Assembly (NCBI RefSeq): GCF_050003625.1
Contig: NC_134398.1
Coordinates: forward strand, 197,539,700 to 197,603,699
Direction of reading: 5' to 3'
Source of the DNA: Haematobia irritans
Lineage: Eukaryota > Arthropoda > Insecta > Diptera > Muscidae
Length of the DNA stretch: 64,000 nt
Shown here piece after piece: positions 55,950 to 64,000 of this stretch (positions within the stretch are counted from its first letter, which is position 1; each line of letters starts with the position of its first letter). Under the pieces are notes generated by a model. That model was not told the origin of the DNA and did not search any database. It was given only the letters and a program-made list of their open reading frames with translations. The position numbers and the translations under genes are program-made.

Positions 55950-57707
55950 CAACAAGTATATACGGCCGAAAGTTCGGCCAGGCCGAATCTTATGTACCCT
56001 CCACCATGGATTGCGTAGAAACTTCTACGAAAGACTGTCATTCACAATCGAAATATTTGGGTGTGGTATCTTAAAACTTCTTAACATCGTTTTCTAAATT
56101 GTGAGTTAGTCCATTCGTGGTATATATTAGACAAAAAAGTTAAGTCTACAAATAATTACGAATCGATATGGACTTTTTGCACGGTACGTAGAGAAATTTG
56201 GGGGTCGCTTATATAGGGGCTATATCAAATTATGAACTTGATATGGGCCAATTTTTGTGTGATTGGAAATCGATTTATCTGAGGGATATATATAACTATA
56301 GACCGATATGGACCTAGTTAGGCATGGTTGTTAACGACCATATACTAGCACAATGTACCAAATTTCAACTCACTGGGATGAAATTTGCTCCTCCAAGAGG
56401 CTCTAAAACCAAATCTCGGGATCGGTTTATATGGGGCTATATATGATTATGGACTGATATGGACCACTTTTTGCATGGTTGTTAAATATCATATACGATC
56501 ACCACGTACCAAATTTCAAGCAGATCGGATGAATTTTGCTTCTCCAAAAGGCACCGGAGGTCAAATCTGAGGATCGGTTTATATGGGAGCTATATATAAT
56601 TATGGGCTGATAGGAACCAATAACTGCATGGTTGTTGGATACCATCTACTAACATCACGTACCAAATTTCACCCGAATGGGAAGAATTTTGCTCTTCCAA
56701 GGGGCTCTGGAGGTCAAATCTGGGGATCGGTTTATATGGGGCCTTTATATAATTATGGACCAATTTCGACCAATTTTTGCATGGGAGTTTGAGGCCATAT
56801 ATTAACACCACGTACCAAATTTCAACTGAATCAGATGAATTTTGGCCTTCCAAGAGGCTCTGGAGGTCAAATCTGGTGATCGGCTTATATGGGGGCTATA
56901 TATAATTATGGACCGATGTGCACCAATTTTTGCATGTTTGTTAGAGACCATCTACTAATACCATGTACCAAATTTCAGCCGGATCGAATGAAATTTGCTT
57001 CTCTTAGAGGCTCCGCAAGCCAAATCGGGGGATCGGTTTATATGGGGGCTATATATAATTATGGACCGATGTGGACCAATTTTTGCATGGTCGTTGGAGA
57101 CCATATACCAACATCATGTACCAAATTTCAGCCGTATCGGATGAAATTTGCTTCTCTTTGAGGCTCCGCAAGCCAAATCTGGGGATCGGTTTATATGGAG
57201 GCTATGTATAATTATGGACCGATGTGAACCAATTTTTGCATGGTTGTTAGAGACCATATACCAACACTATGTACCAAATTACAGCCGGATTGGATGAAAT
57301 TTGCATCTCTTTGGGGCTTCGCAAGCCAAATCTGGCGATCGGTTTATATGGGGGCTATATATAATTATGGACCGATGTGGACCAATTTTTGCATGGTCGT
57401 TAGAGACCATATACCAACATCATGTACCAAATTTCAACGATATCGGATGAAATATGCTTCTGTTAGAGGCTCCACAAACCAATTCTGAGGGTCCCTTTAT
57501 ATGGGGCTATACGTAAAAGTGGACCGATATGGCCCATTTGCAATACCATCCGACCTACATCAATAACAACTACTTGTACCAAGTTTCAAGTCGATAGCTT
57601 GTTTCGTTCGGAAGTTAGCGTGATTTCAACAGACGGACGGACGGACGGACGGACGGACATACTTAGATCGACTCAGAATTTCACCACGACCCAGAATATA
57701 TGGGGTC
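55950..57707 (+). mobile_element. mini-me element, subfamily A
   Basis: The left end AACAAGTATATACGGCCG, stem TTCGGCC-A-GGCCGAA, and GTACCCTCCACCATGG. About eight ~153-bp monomers follow, then (GGAC)n at 57632-57656, and truncation after CAGAATATATGGGGTCTTAG. The usual GTGGAGGGTATAAAA end is missing. Frames at 56583-57488 are monomer-derived. Confidence 0.85.
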
Positions 57708-57880
57708 TTAGAGCAAAATTTGTGTCCTACAATGAAAAATTTTTTTTTTTGGAAGAAAAGATTATATTAATATATATTAATTAAAAGTTCATTATTTAAA
57801 AAAAAAAAAAAAATCATTCATTCTAAAAATTAGATTGCGTAATCGTTACTACAACGTAAATATTTTGTTTAGTGTATAGT
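57708..57880 (-). mobile_element. ACACTG-family fragment with terminus
   Basis: AAATTTGTGTCCTACAATGA repeats 54.41-kb sequence. It continues through poly-A to ATATTTTGTTTAGTGTA, the family terminus next to TA. Confidence 0.6.
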
Positions 57881-59110
57881 GGAGTATTTACAAATTTGAG
57901 CTTGTTTTTGATAAAGTACTTTTACACCACCTAAAAACGTTAATATTTATAACCAAAATAATGCTTCATACGTTTCTTCCAAACGAACTAATTTTTCGCC
58001 AAAAAAACTTCCAAACTATGGTCATTTGTTTAAACTTTCGTTTGGAGGACCCGTATTATTTTGTGCGTGTACAAAATCCAAGCATTTCATCAATTATATT
58101 AAATGAATGCAGTTCCTACTACTTGTCTTTTTGGCTCACACGCAAACACGCACCGTATTTTCAACATTTAAATTTCGTATGTCGCTTCAAATTTCCTGCC
58201 GTTGGCACTCTCCACATACAAACCTTGTCAGATATCTCAATATCGTAGAATTTGTTACTACATATTTAGAAAATCAGTAAATGTCATAAGGTGTTTCTGT
58301 TTCCAAATTAGGTTCTTTTGACTTCATTTTTAAATTAAATTGTAAATAAAAAGTAAATAGCAACATTCGTGTGTATATATCTCGCTTTATTTTCTGCTAA
58401 ATTTCATTTATTTTGCTATGCAATGTTGGATTCAAAAGGAACAAAAAAAAAAATCCAAATAAAATGTAAATAAAGTGTCATAAAACTATCGATCTAACAT
58501 TTCTACATTTTATTTCGAACATTGTTTAGTTGTTTATGCCAACACCTATTCACCATCTCTATTGTTTCAAACGTATCAAACGTTTTGTTGTGACAATTGG
58601 GTATTTGGAAGTGCGAGGAGGGAATTCGATTTTCGAGCTCGAGCTATTGCAATGCAATGTGCAGGTGTATGCAATTTTCAATTCATTTCTCTCCCTTTCA
58701 TTCCGTCTGTGCGTCTGTCCTTCCTTACAATGTTTTGAATTTTAGCTATTGGCACTTTTTTATTGCTACTGAGCCGTGTTTTGTCATTGTTGAAATTCGT
58801 GTTTTCCTAAATGCTGAATGTGCAAAGGAATTTGGTTCTATTTATCATAATAACATGATATGCAGATATGTCCTTCGTCGCGAACATGGCCAACAAATGT
58901 TGCCATATGTGACACAAATTTGGCACGAGAAATAAATGAAATAAAATTGTATGTGTGTTATTTTTACTATTTGTTTTCGAATGCACTACGAGTATTTATT
59001 TGAAAATATTTTCACCTTTTCGAAGGTTCAATTGAATTTTTTCTCTATATTTATTTTCATAGAGTTTTACGCTTAAGTGCCGGGGTATTAATAATGTTTG
59101 TAAGTTTCCA
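57881..59110. other. unrecognised low-repeat DNA
   Basis: Higher-complexity sequence with frames of 64-112 codons (57961-58248; 58530-58745; 58597-58935), none with a recognisable domain and two of them overlapping. It may be host intergenic or intronic DNA. No exon is called. Confidence 0.45.
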
Positions 59111-59708
59111 GCAAAAACAAGTATATAAGGCCGTAAGTTCGGCCAGGCCGTAGCTTATGTACCCTCCACCATGGATTGCGTAGAAACTTCTTCTAAACAC
59201 TGCCATCCACAATCGAATTACTTGGGTTGCGGTAACGCTTGCCGATGGCAAGGTATCTTAAAACCTCCTAACACCGTCGTTTAAATTATAAGTAAGTCCA
59301 TACGTGGTATATATAAAATTCAAAAAGACCGTATATGGTTTGACAAAATTTTCTATAGAAGTAAAATTTTAACAAAATTTTCTATAGAAATAAAATTAAA
59401 AAAAAAAATCTATACAAATAAAATTTTGACAACATTTTCCATACAAATAAAATTTTGACAACATTTTCTATAGAAATAAAGTTTTGACAAAATTTTATAC
59501 AGAAATAAAGTTTTGTATCTTAGGTATCTTAAAACCTCCTAACACCGTCGTTTAAATTATAAGTAAGTCCATACGTGGTATATATTAAATTCAAAAAGAC
59601 CGATTAGATACGTATATAGTTTGACAAAATTTTCTATAGAAATAAAATTTTAACAAAATTTTCTTAGAAATAAAATTTTGACAAAATTTTCTATAGAAAT
59701 AAAATTTA

Positions 59709-60157
59709 TTGTTGTTTATGAACTCAGCTTAAAGCCATGCATTGACTAAACTACAAGTGTAGCTTAACCAACAGAGGAAAAGTATGCTCAAAAACAAACC
59801 CAACCAACTACATTCAAATCGATGATTTGAGTTTGCCAAAGGAAAAGAGATATGCTTGAAAATTTGTTTAGGCAGTAGCCGACTATTAAACCTTTTTTCG
59901 GAAGGTTCAAGTGCAGTTCACTTTGGGTTGAGTGAATTACCCGAATTTATTCTGATAATTGGTTGATAGTTTTGCTGCAAGTAGAGGATGCTGATGAGGA
60001 ATGTGGTAATTCCGAAACAGCTATACATCCAACCATCTTGCAGTCTATAGCGCTTTGCCCAAATAAATTTGACAAGCATACTTTTCCTCTGTTGGTTAAG
60101 CTACACTTGTAGTTTAGTCAATGCATGGCTTTAAGCTGAGATCAAAAACAACAATAA
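59709..60157. mobile_element. MITE with perfect 66-bp inverted repeats
   Basis: 59723-59788 and 60075-60140 are perfect inverted copies of 66 bp (CTCAGCTTAAAGCCATGC ... AGAGGAAAAGTATGCT). Similarity extends outward ~15 bases at reduced identity (ATTGTTGTTTATGAA / ATTGTTGTTTTTGAT). The ~285-bp centre contains CGGAAGGTTCAAG and TCTGATAATTGGTTGATAG. It is inserted in a 29-bp array, so the target duplication cannot be separated from the array repeat. Non-coding. Confidence 0.85.
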
Positions 60158-61117
60158 CGATTGAAGAGAAGCCAACAATAACAAACAAAAACGAAATAAA
60201 ATTTTGACAAAATTGTCTATAGAAATAAAATTTTGACAAAATTTTCTATACAAAAAAAAATTTGGCAAAATTGTCTAAGAAATAAAATTTTGACAAAATT
60301 TGCTATGGAAATAAAATATAGGTAGATTATTTTTGGCTCGAGTGGCAACCATGATTATGAACCGATATGGACCAATTTTTGTGTGATTGGGGATCGGCTA
60401 TATATAACTAAGACCGATATGGACCAATTTTGGTATGGTTGTTAGCGGTCAGATACTAACACCACGCTCCAAATTTGAAACGGATCGGATGAATTTTGGA
60501 CCTCCAAGAGCTCCGGAGATCAAATCTGGAGAACGGTTTATATGGGGGCTATATATAATTATTTACCGATATGGACCAATTCTGGCACGGTTGTTAGAGA
60601 TCATATACTAACACCATGTTCCAAATTTCCCGATCGGATGAAATTTGCTTCTCTTAGAGGCTCCGCAAGCCAAATCTGGGGATCGGTTTATATGGGGGAG
60701 CCTCTTGGAGGAGCAAAATTAATCCGATCCGGTTGAAATTTGGTATGCCGTGTTAGTATATGGTCTCTAATAACCATGCAAAAATTGGCCTATATCGGCC
60801 CCATATAAACCGATCCCCAGATTTGACCTCCGGAGCCTCTTAAAGGAGCAAAATTAATCCGATCCAGTTGAAATTTGTTAAGTGGTGTTAGTATATGGTC
60901 TCTAGCAACCATGCCAAAATTGGTTCATATCGGCCAAAAATTATTTATAGTCCCTATTAAACCGATCCCCAGATATAGTTGAGATTTTGTACATTGTGCT
61001 AGTAAAGGGTGATTCTTTTGAGGTTAGGATTTTCATGCATTAGTATTTGACAGATCACGTGGGATTTCAGACATGGTGTCAAAGAGAAAGATGCTCAGTA
61101 TGCTTTGACATTTCATC

Positions 61118-61495
61118 ATGAATAGACTTACTAACGAGCAACGCTTGCAAATCATTGAATTTTATTACCAAAATCAGTGTTCGGTTCGAAATGTGTTTCG
61201 CGCTTTACGTCCGATTTATGGTCTACATAATCGACCAAGGGAGCAAACAATTAATGCGATTGTGACCAAGTTTCGCACTCAGTTTACTTTATTGGACATT
61301 AAACCAACCACACGAATGCGTACAGTGCGTACAGAAGAGAATATTGCGTCTGTTTCTGAGAGTGTTGCTGAAGACCGTGAAATGTCGATTCGTCGCCGTT
61401 CGCAGCAATTGGGTTTGTGTTATTCGACCACATGGAAGATTTTACGCAAAGATCTTGGTGTAAAACCGTATAAATACAGCTCGTGCAAGAACTGA
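61118..61495 (+). CDS. DD41D transposase N-terminal DNA-binding half, 125 aa
   Basis: Starts MNRLTNEQRLQIIEFYYQNQ. The first helix-turn-helix occupies about residues 5-50, a TTRMRTVRT linker (GRPR-like position) about 63-72, and the second helix-turn-helix about 75-115 (SIRRRSQQLGLCYSTTWKIL). It would bind the element's terminal repeats. After KPYK the frame slips by one base and ends SSCKN-stop; the catalytic half continues in the neighbouring frame. The start is supported by the same ATG in the two deleted copies. This whole region, beyond the first 4-7 codons, is what those copies lack. Confidence 0.88.
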   Translation: MNRLTNEQRLQIIEFYYQNQCSVRNVFRALRPIYGLHNRPREQTINAIVTKFRTQFTLLDIKPTTRMRTVRTEENIASVSESVAEDREMSIRRRSQQLGLCYSTTWKILRKDLGVKPYKYSSCKN

Positions 61496-62202
61496 AGCCG
61501 AACGATCTGCCACAACGTCGAATTTTCAGTGAATGGGCCCTAGAAAAGTTGGCAGAAAATCCGCTTTTTTATCGACAAATTTTGTTCAGCGATGAGGCTC
61601 ATTTCTGGTTGAATGGCTACGTAAATAAGCAAAATTGCCGCATTTGGAGTGAAGAGCAACCAGAAGCCGTTCAAGAACTGCCCATGCATCCCGAAAAATG
61701 CACTGTTTGGTGTGGTTTGTACGCTGGTGGAATCATTGGACCGTATTTTTTCAAAGATGCTGTTGGACGCAACGTTACGGTGAATGGCGATCGCTATCGT
61801 TCGATGCTAACAAACTTTTTGTTGCCAAAAATGGAAGAACTGAACTTGGTTGACATGTGGTTTCAACAAGATGGCGCTACATGCCACACAGCTCGCGATT
61901 CTATGGCCATTTTGAGGGAAAACTTCGGAGAACAATTCATCTCAAGAAATGGACCGGTAAGTTGGCCACCAAGATCATGCGATTTGACGCCTTTAGACTA
62001 TTTTTTGTGGGGCTACGTCAAGTCTAAAGTCTACAGAAATAAGCCAGCAACTATTCCAGCTTTGGAAGACAACATTTCCGAAGAAATTCGGGCTATTCCG
62101 GCCGAAATGCTCGAAAAAGTTGCCCAAAATTGGACTTTCCGAATGGACCACCTAAGACGCAGCCGCGGTCAACATTTAAATGAAATTATCTTCAAAAAGT
62201 AA
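61483..62202 (+). CDS. DD41D transposase catalytic half, 239-aa frame
   Basis: In the +1-shifted frame: ELKPNDLPQRRIFSEW, FSDEAHFW (Asp 37), NKQNCRIW, VWCGLYAGGIIGPYFF, FQQDGATCHTA (Asp 130) and PPRSCDLTPLDYFLWGYV (Asp 172). There are 41 residues between the last two, hence DD41D. The Met at 61483 is only the first in the frame, not a natural start. The translation is identical to the copies at 30 and 35 kb where they overlap, indicating very recent spread. Confidence 0.9.
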   Translation: MQELKPNDLPQRRIFSEWALEKLAENPLFYRQILFSDEAHFWLNGYVNKQNCRIWSEEQPEAVQELPMHPEKCTVWCGLYAGGIIGPYFFKDAVGRNVTVNGDRYRSMLTNFLLPKMEELNLVDMWFQQDGATCHTARDSMAILRENFGEQFISRNGPVSWPPRSCDLTPLDYFLWGYVKSKVYRNKPATIPALEDNISEEIRAIPAEMLEKVAQNWTFRMDHLRRSRGQHLNEIIFKK

Positions 62203-62435
62203 ATGTCATGGACCAATCTAACGTTTCAAATAAAGAACCGATGAGATTTTGCAAATTTTATGCGTTTTTTTTTAAAAAAAAGTTATCAAGCTCTTAACAA
62301 ATCACCCTTTATATGGCCGCTAACAACCATGCCAAACTAGGTCCATATCGGTCTGAATGTTAGTTATAAATAGCCCTCAGATAAACCGACCTCCTATCAC
62401 ACAAAAATTGACCCATATCCCCAAATATAATCTAC

Positions 62436-62860
62436 AAAAATTTTATTGTTGTTGTTTTTTTGATTTCAGCTTAAAACCATGCATTGACTAAACTACAAGT
62501 GTAGCTTAACAAACAGAGGAAAATAATGTTTGTCAACTTTATTTGGGCAAAGCCCTATAGACTGCAAGGTGGTTGGATGGACGCACGTTTCGGAATTACC
62601 ACATTCCTTATCAGCATCCTCTACTTGCAGCAAAACTATCAACCAATTATCAGAATAAATTCAGCCAGTTCATTAAACCCCCACAATGAACCACACTTGA
62701 ACCTTCCGAAAAAAGGTTTCACACGATAGCCGGCTTATGCCGAAATAAATTCGTACAAACATATCTCTTTTCCGTTGCCACCGTCAAATCATCGATTTGA
62801 GTGCAGTTGGCTGGGTTTATTTTGAGCGGGCTTCCTCTTCTTTCATTCGTTTATTCTTAT
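62436..62860 (-). mobile_element. long-inverted-repeat MITE, diverged inverted copy
   Basis: Begins TTATTGTTGTTGTTTTTTTG, then ACCATGCATTGACTAAACTA (the family inverted repeat). The interior matches 59.8-60.07 kb on the opposite strand, including TCAACCAATTATCAGAATAA and GAACCTTCCGAAAAAAGG. The second inverted repeat is absent. A 67-codon frame here is not a gene. Confidence 0.75.
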
Positions 62861-62893
62861 AGACAATTTTGTAAAACATTTACTACTATAGAA

Positions 62894-63231
62894 GCCACCG
62901 TGGTGCAATGATTAGCATGTCCGCCTTGCATACACAAGCTCGTGGGTTCGATTCCTGCTTCGACCGAACACCAAAAAGTTTTTCAGCGGTGGATTATCCC
63001 ACCTCAGTAATGCTGGTGACATTTCTGAGTATTTCAAAACTTCTTTAAGTGTTTTCACTGCAATGTGGAACGCCGTTCGGACTTGGCTATAAAAAGGAGG
63101 TCCCTTGTCATTGAGATTAACATGGAATCGGGCAGCACTCAGTGATAAGAGAGAAGTTCACCAATGTGGTATCACAATGGACTGAATAGTCTAAGTGAGC
63201 CTGATACATCGGGCTGCCACCTAACCTAACC
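62894..63231 (+). mobile_element. tRNA-derived SINE, copy 5
   Basis: A well-preserved member: GCCACCGTGGTGCAATG head, A-box-like GATTAGCATG, perfect B box GGTTCGATTCC, body, and CCACCTAACCTAACC tail. A 13-bp target duplication TACTACTATAGAA lies at 62881-62893 and 63232-63244, partly 29-bp-array sequence. Confidence 0.92.
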
Positions 63232-63244
63232 TACTACTATAGAA

Positions 63245-63835
63245 AATTTTGTCAAAATTTTATTTCTATAGAAAATGGTGACAAAATTTTATTTCTATAG
63301 AAAATTTTGTCAAAATTTTATTTCTTTGGAAAATCTGTCAAAATTTTATTTCTTTGGAAAATTTTGTCAATTTGTTTTCTATAGAAAATGTTGTCAAAAT
63401 TGTATGTATATAGAATATTTTGTAAAAATTTTATTTCTATAGAAAATTTTGTCAAAATTTTATTTCTGTGGAAAATGCTGTCAAAATTTTATTTCCATAG
63501 AAAATTTGATCAAAATTTTATTTCTGTGGAAAATTTCTTCAAATTTGTTTTCTATAGAAAATTTCATCAAAAGTTTATTTCTTTGGAAAATTTGTCAAAA
63601 TTTTATTTCGTTAGAAAATTTTGTCAATTTTTTTTTTTCTATAGAAAATTTTGTCAAAATTTTATTTCTATAGAAAATTTTGTCAAAATTTTATTTCTAT
63701 AGAAAATGTTGTCAATATTTTATATATATAGAATATTTTGTCAAAATTTTATTTCTATAGAAATTTTTGTCAAATCTTAATTGCTATAGAAAATTTTGTC
63801 AAAATTTTATTTCTATAGAAAATTTTGTGAAACTT
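63245..63835. repeat. 29-bp minisatellite array, terminal block (inverse orientation)
   Basis: About twenty monomers reading TTTTGTCAAAATTTTATTTC and TATAGAAAA on the plus strand. Variants TTTGGAAAA and GTGGAAAA are frequent. The 104-codon frame here is an array artefact with a ~29-residue period. Confidence 0.92.
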
Positions 63836-63911
63836 ACCCATCAAAAAGTAATTCAGGAGTAAGAGTTTAGTTGCGCTGTTTGGTATACAATAAAGTAGGC
63901 AGTGTATTCAC

Positions 63912-63995
63912 ACTGCATGAATCGTAATAACGTAAACGAGTAATCAAACTAGTTTATGATCATTCGTTTACGTTATTGCAACCAATTCATGCAGT
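63912..63995. repeat. 84-bp inverted repeat, probable small MITE at window edge
   Basis: ACTGCATGAAT... and ...ATTCATGCAGT at the ends, with an inner pair AACGTAAACGA / TCGTTTACGTT. It could fold into a long hairpin. The edge of the window prevents checking a right-hand target duplication. Confidence 0.6.
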
Positions 63996-64000
63996 ATAGA

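Larger units (their letters stand above)
61005..62309 (+). mobile_element. DD41D Tc1/mariner transposon, longest copy (1,305 bp)
   Basis: The termini AAGGGTGATTCTTTTGAGG and TTAACAAATCACCCTT share a short inverted repeat AAGGGTGATT, with TA at 61003-61004 and 62310-62311. The size is typical for Tc1/mariner. It encodes the N-terminal DNA-binding half and the catalytic half in different frames because of a one-base shift near 61471-61482, so this copy cannot make a full-length transposase. It is the reference against which the two deletions are defined. Confidence 0.93.
59111..62430 (+). mobile_element. composite mini-me element, subfamily A, with nested insertions
   Basis: The left end AACAAGTATATAAGGCCG, stem and GTACCCTCCACCATGG. 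It carries 29-bp arrays (59335-59705 and 60190-60330), the long-inverted-repeat MITE, and the boundary TTTTTGGCTCGAGTGGCAAC at 60335. Plus-oriented monomers run to about 60697. There the orientation flips: AGCCTCTTGGAGGAGC onward is minus-oriented. A DD41D transposon at 61005-62309 splits a minus-oriented monomer at TAG-TA/TATGGCC; an unsplit version (TTAGTATATGGCCGC) is at about 13164. Confidence 0.75.

Noticed and set aside
58597..58935. 112-codon frame in low-repeat DNA
   Set aside because: No domain, overlaps another frame (58530-58745), no splice or codon-usage support.
62894..62975. tRNA gene
   Set aside because: A-box-like and perfect B-box sequences are present, but the cloverleaf is poor and the segment is the head of a repeated SINE with body, tail and target duplications.
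63388..63702. 104-codon frame with repeated FYRKFCQNFISIENFVKILFL-like peptide, and similar frames in other arrays
   Set aside because: Three 29-bp monomers make 87 bases, so open frames arise mechanically with a 29-residue period. Indels break them everywhere, and there is no start context or domain.

Overview
The window is AT-rich, non-coding, repeat-dominated nuclear DNA from an insect, most probably a calyptrate (muscoid) fly. The grounds are: hundreds of dispersed 29-bp monomers with a TTTCTATAGAAA core; at least fifteen mini-me/DINE-1-like elements carrying (GTCY)n and TA-rich proto-microsatellites and ~153-bp internal monomers; tRNA-derived SINEs; and several Tc1/mariner transposases. 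I found no host protein-coding exon, no rRNA and no true tRNA gene. Almost every long open frame is either transposase or a by-product of tandem repeats. The family names mini-me/DINE-1/Helentron-like are from established knowledge of dipteran repeats; the element boundaries are read from the sequence.

Layout. 0-3.4 kb: 29-bp arrays split by a SINE. 3.4-7 kb: sparse DNA, a SINE relic, and a CCCAGCAA-ended element interrupted by a mini-me element. 7-19.4 kb: a deeply nested zone with mini-me elements, two mariner relics plus a small mariner fragment, an hAT-type MITE with a Harbinger-type MITE inside it, an old DD41D transposase relic and an hAT MITE. 19.4-28.5 kb: two TA-flanked or similar MITEs, two SINEs, the largest 29-bp array (22.3-24.8 kb), a mini-me element and low-repeat DNA. 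28.5-38.7 kb: arrays, mini-me elements and two internally deleted DD41D transposons. 38.7-47.6 kb: a foldback element split by a 2-kb dispersed repeat, then a 6.2-kb interval bounded by hAT-type ends and perfect 8-bp target duplications, filled with nested insertions. 47.6-64 kb: more mini-me elements, two SINEs, a MITE with perfect 66-bp inverted repeats, the longest DD41D transposon (1,305 bp) and a terminal array.

How it works together: there is no pathway here, but a layered record of transposition. Three DD41D transposons share an identical catalytic-domain protein sequence, so that family amplified recently. Two of them, and an older related copy, have lost the same N-terminal DNA-binding region by internal deletion. 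Paralogous repeats within the window supply empty sites for several insertions, so target duplications and order of insertion can be read directly. The most noteworthy items are the recurrent transposase deletion, the hAT-type elements (one loaded with TGASTCA motifs), the array-bearing element with GGTTGCCAC ends, and the SINE family with a TTAGG-type tail.
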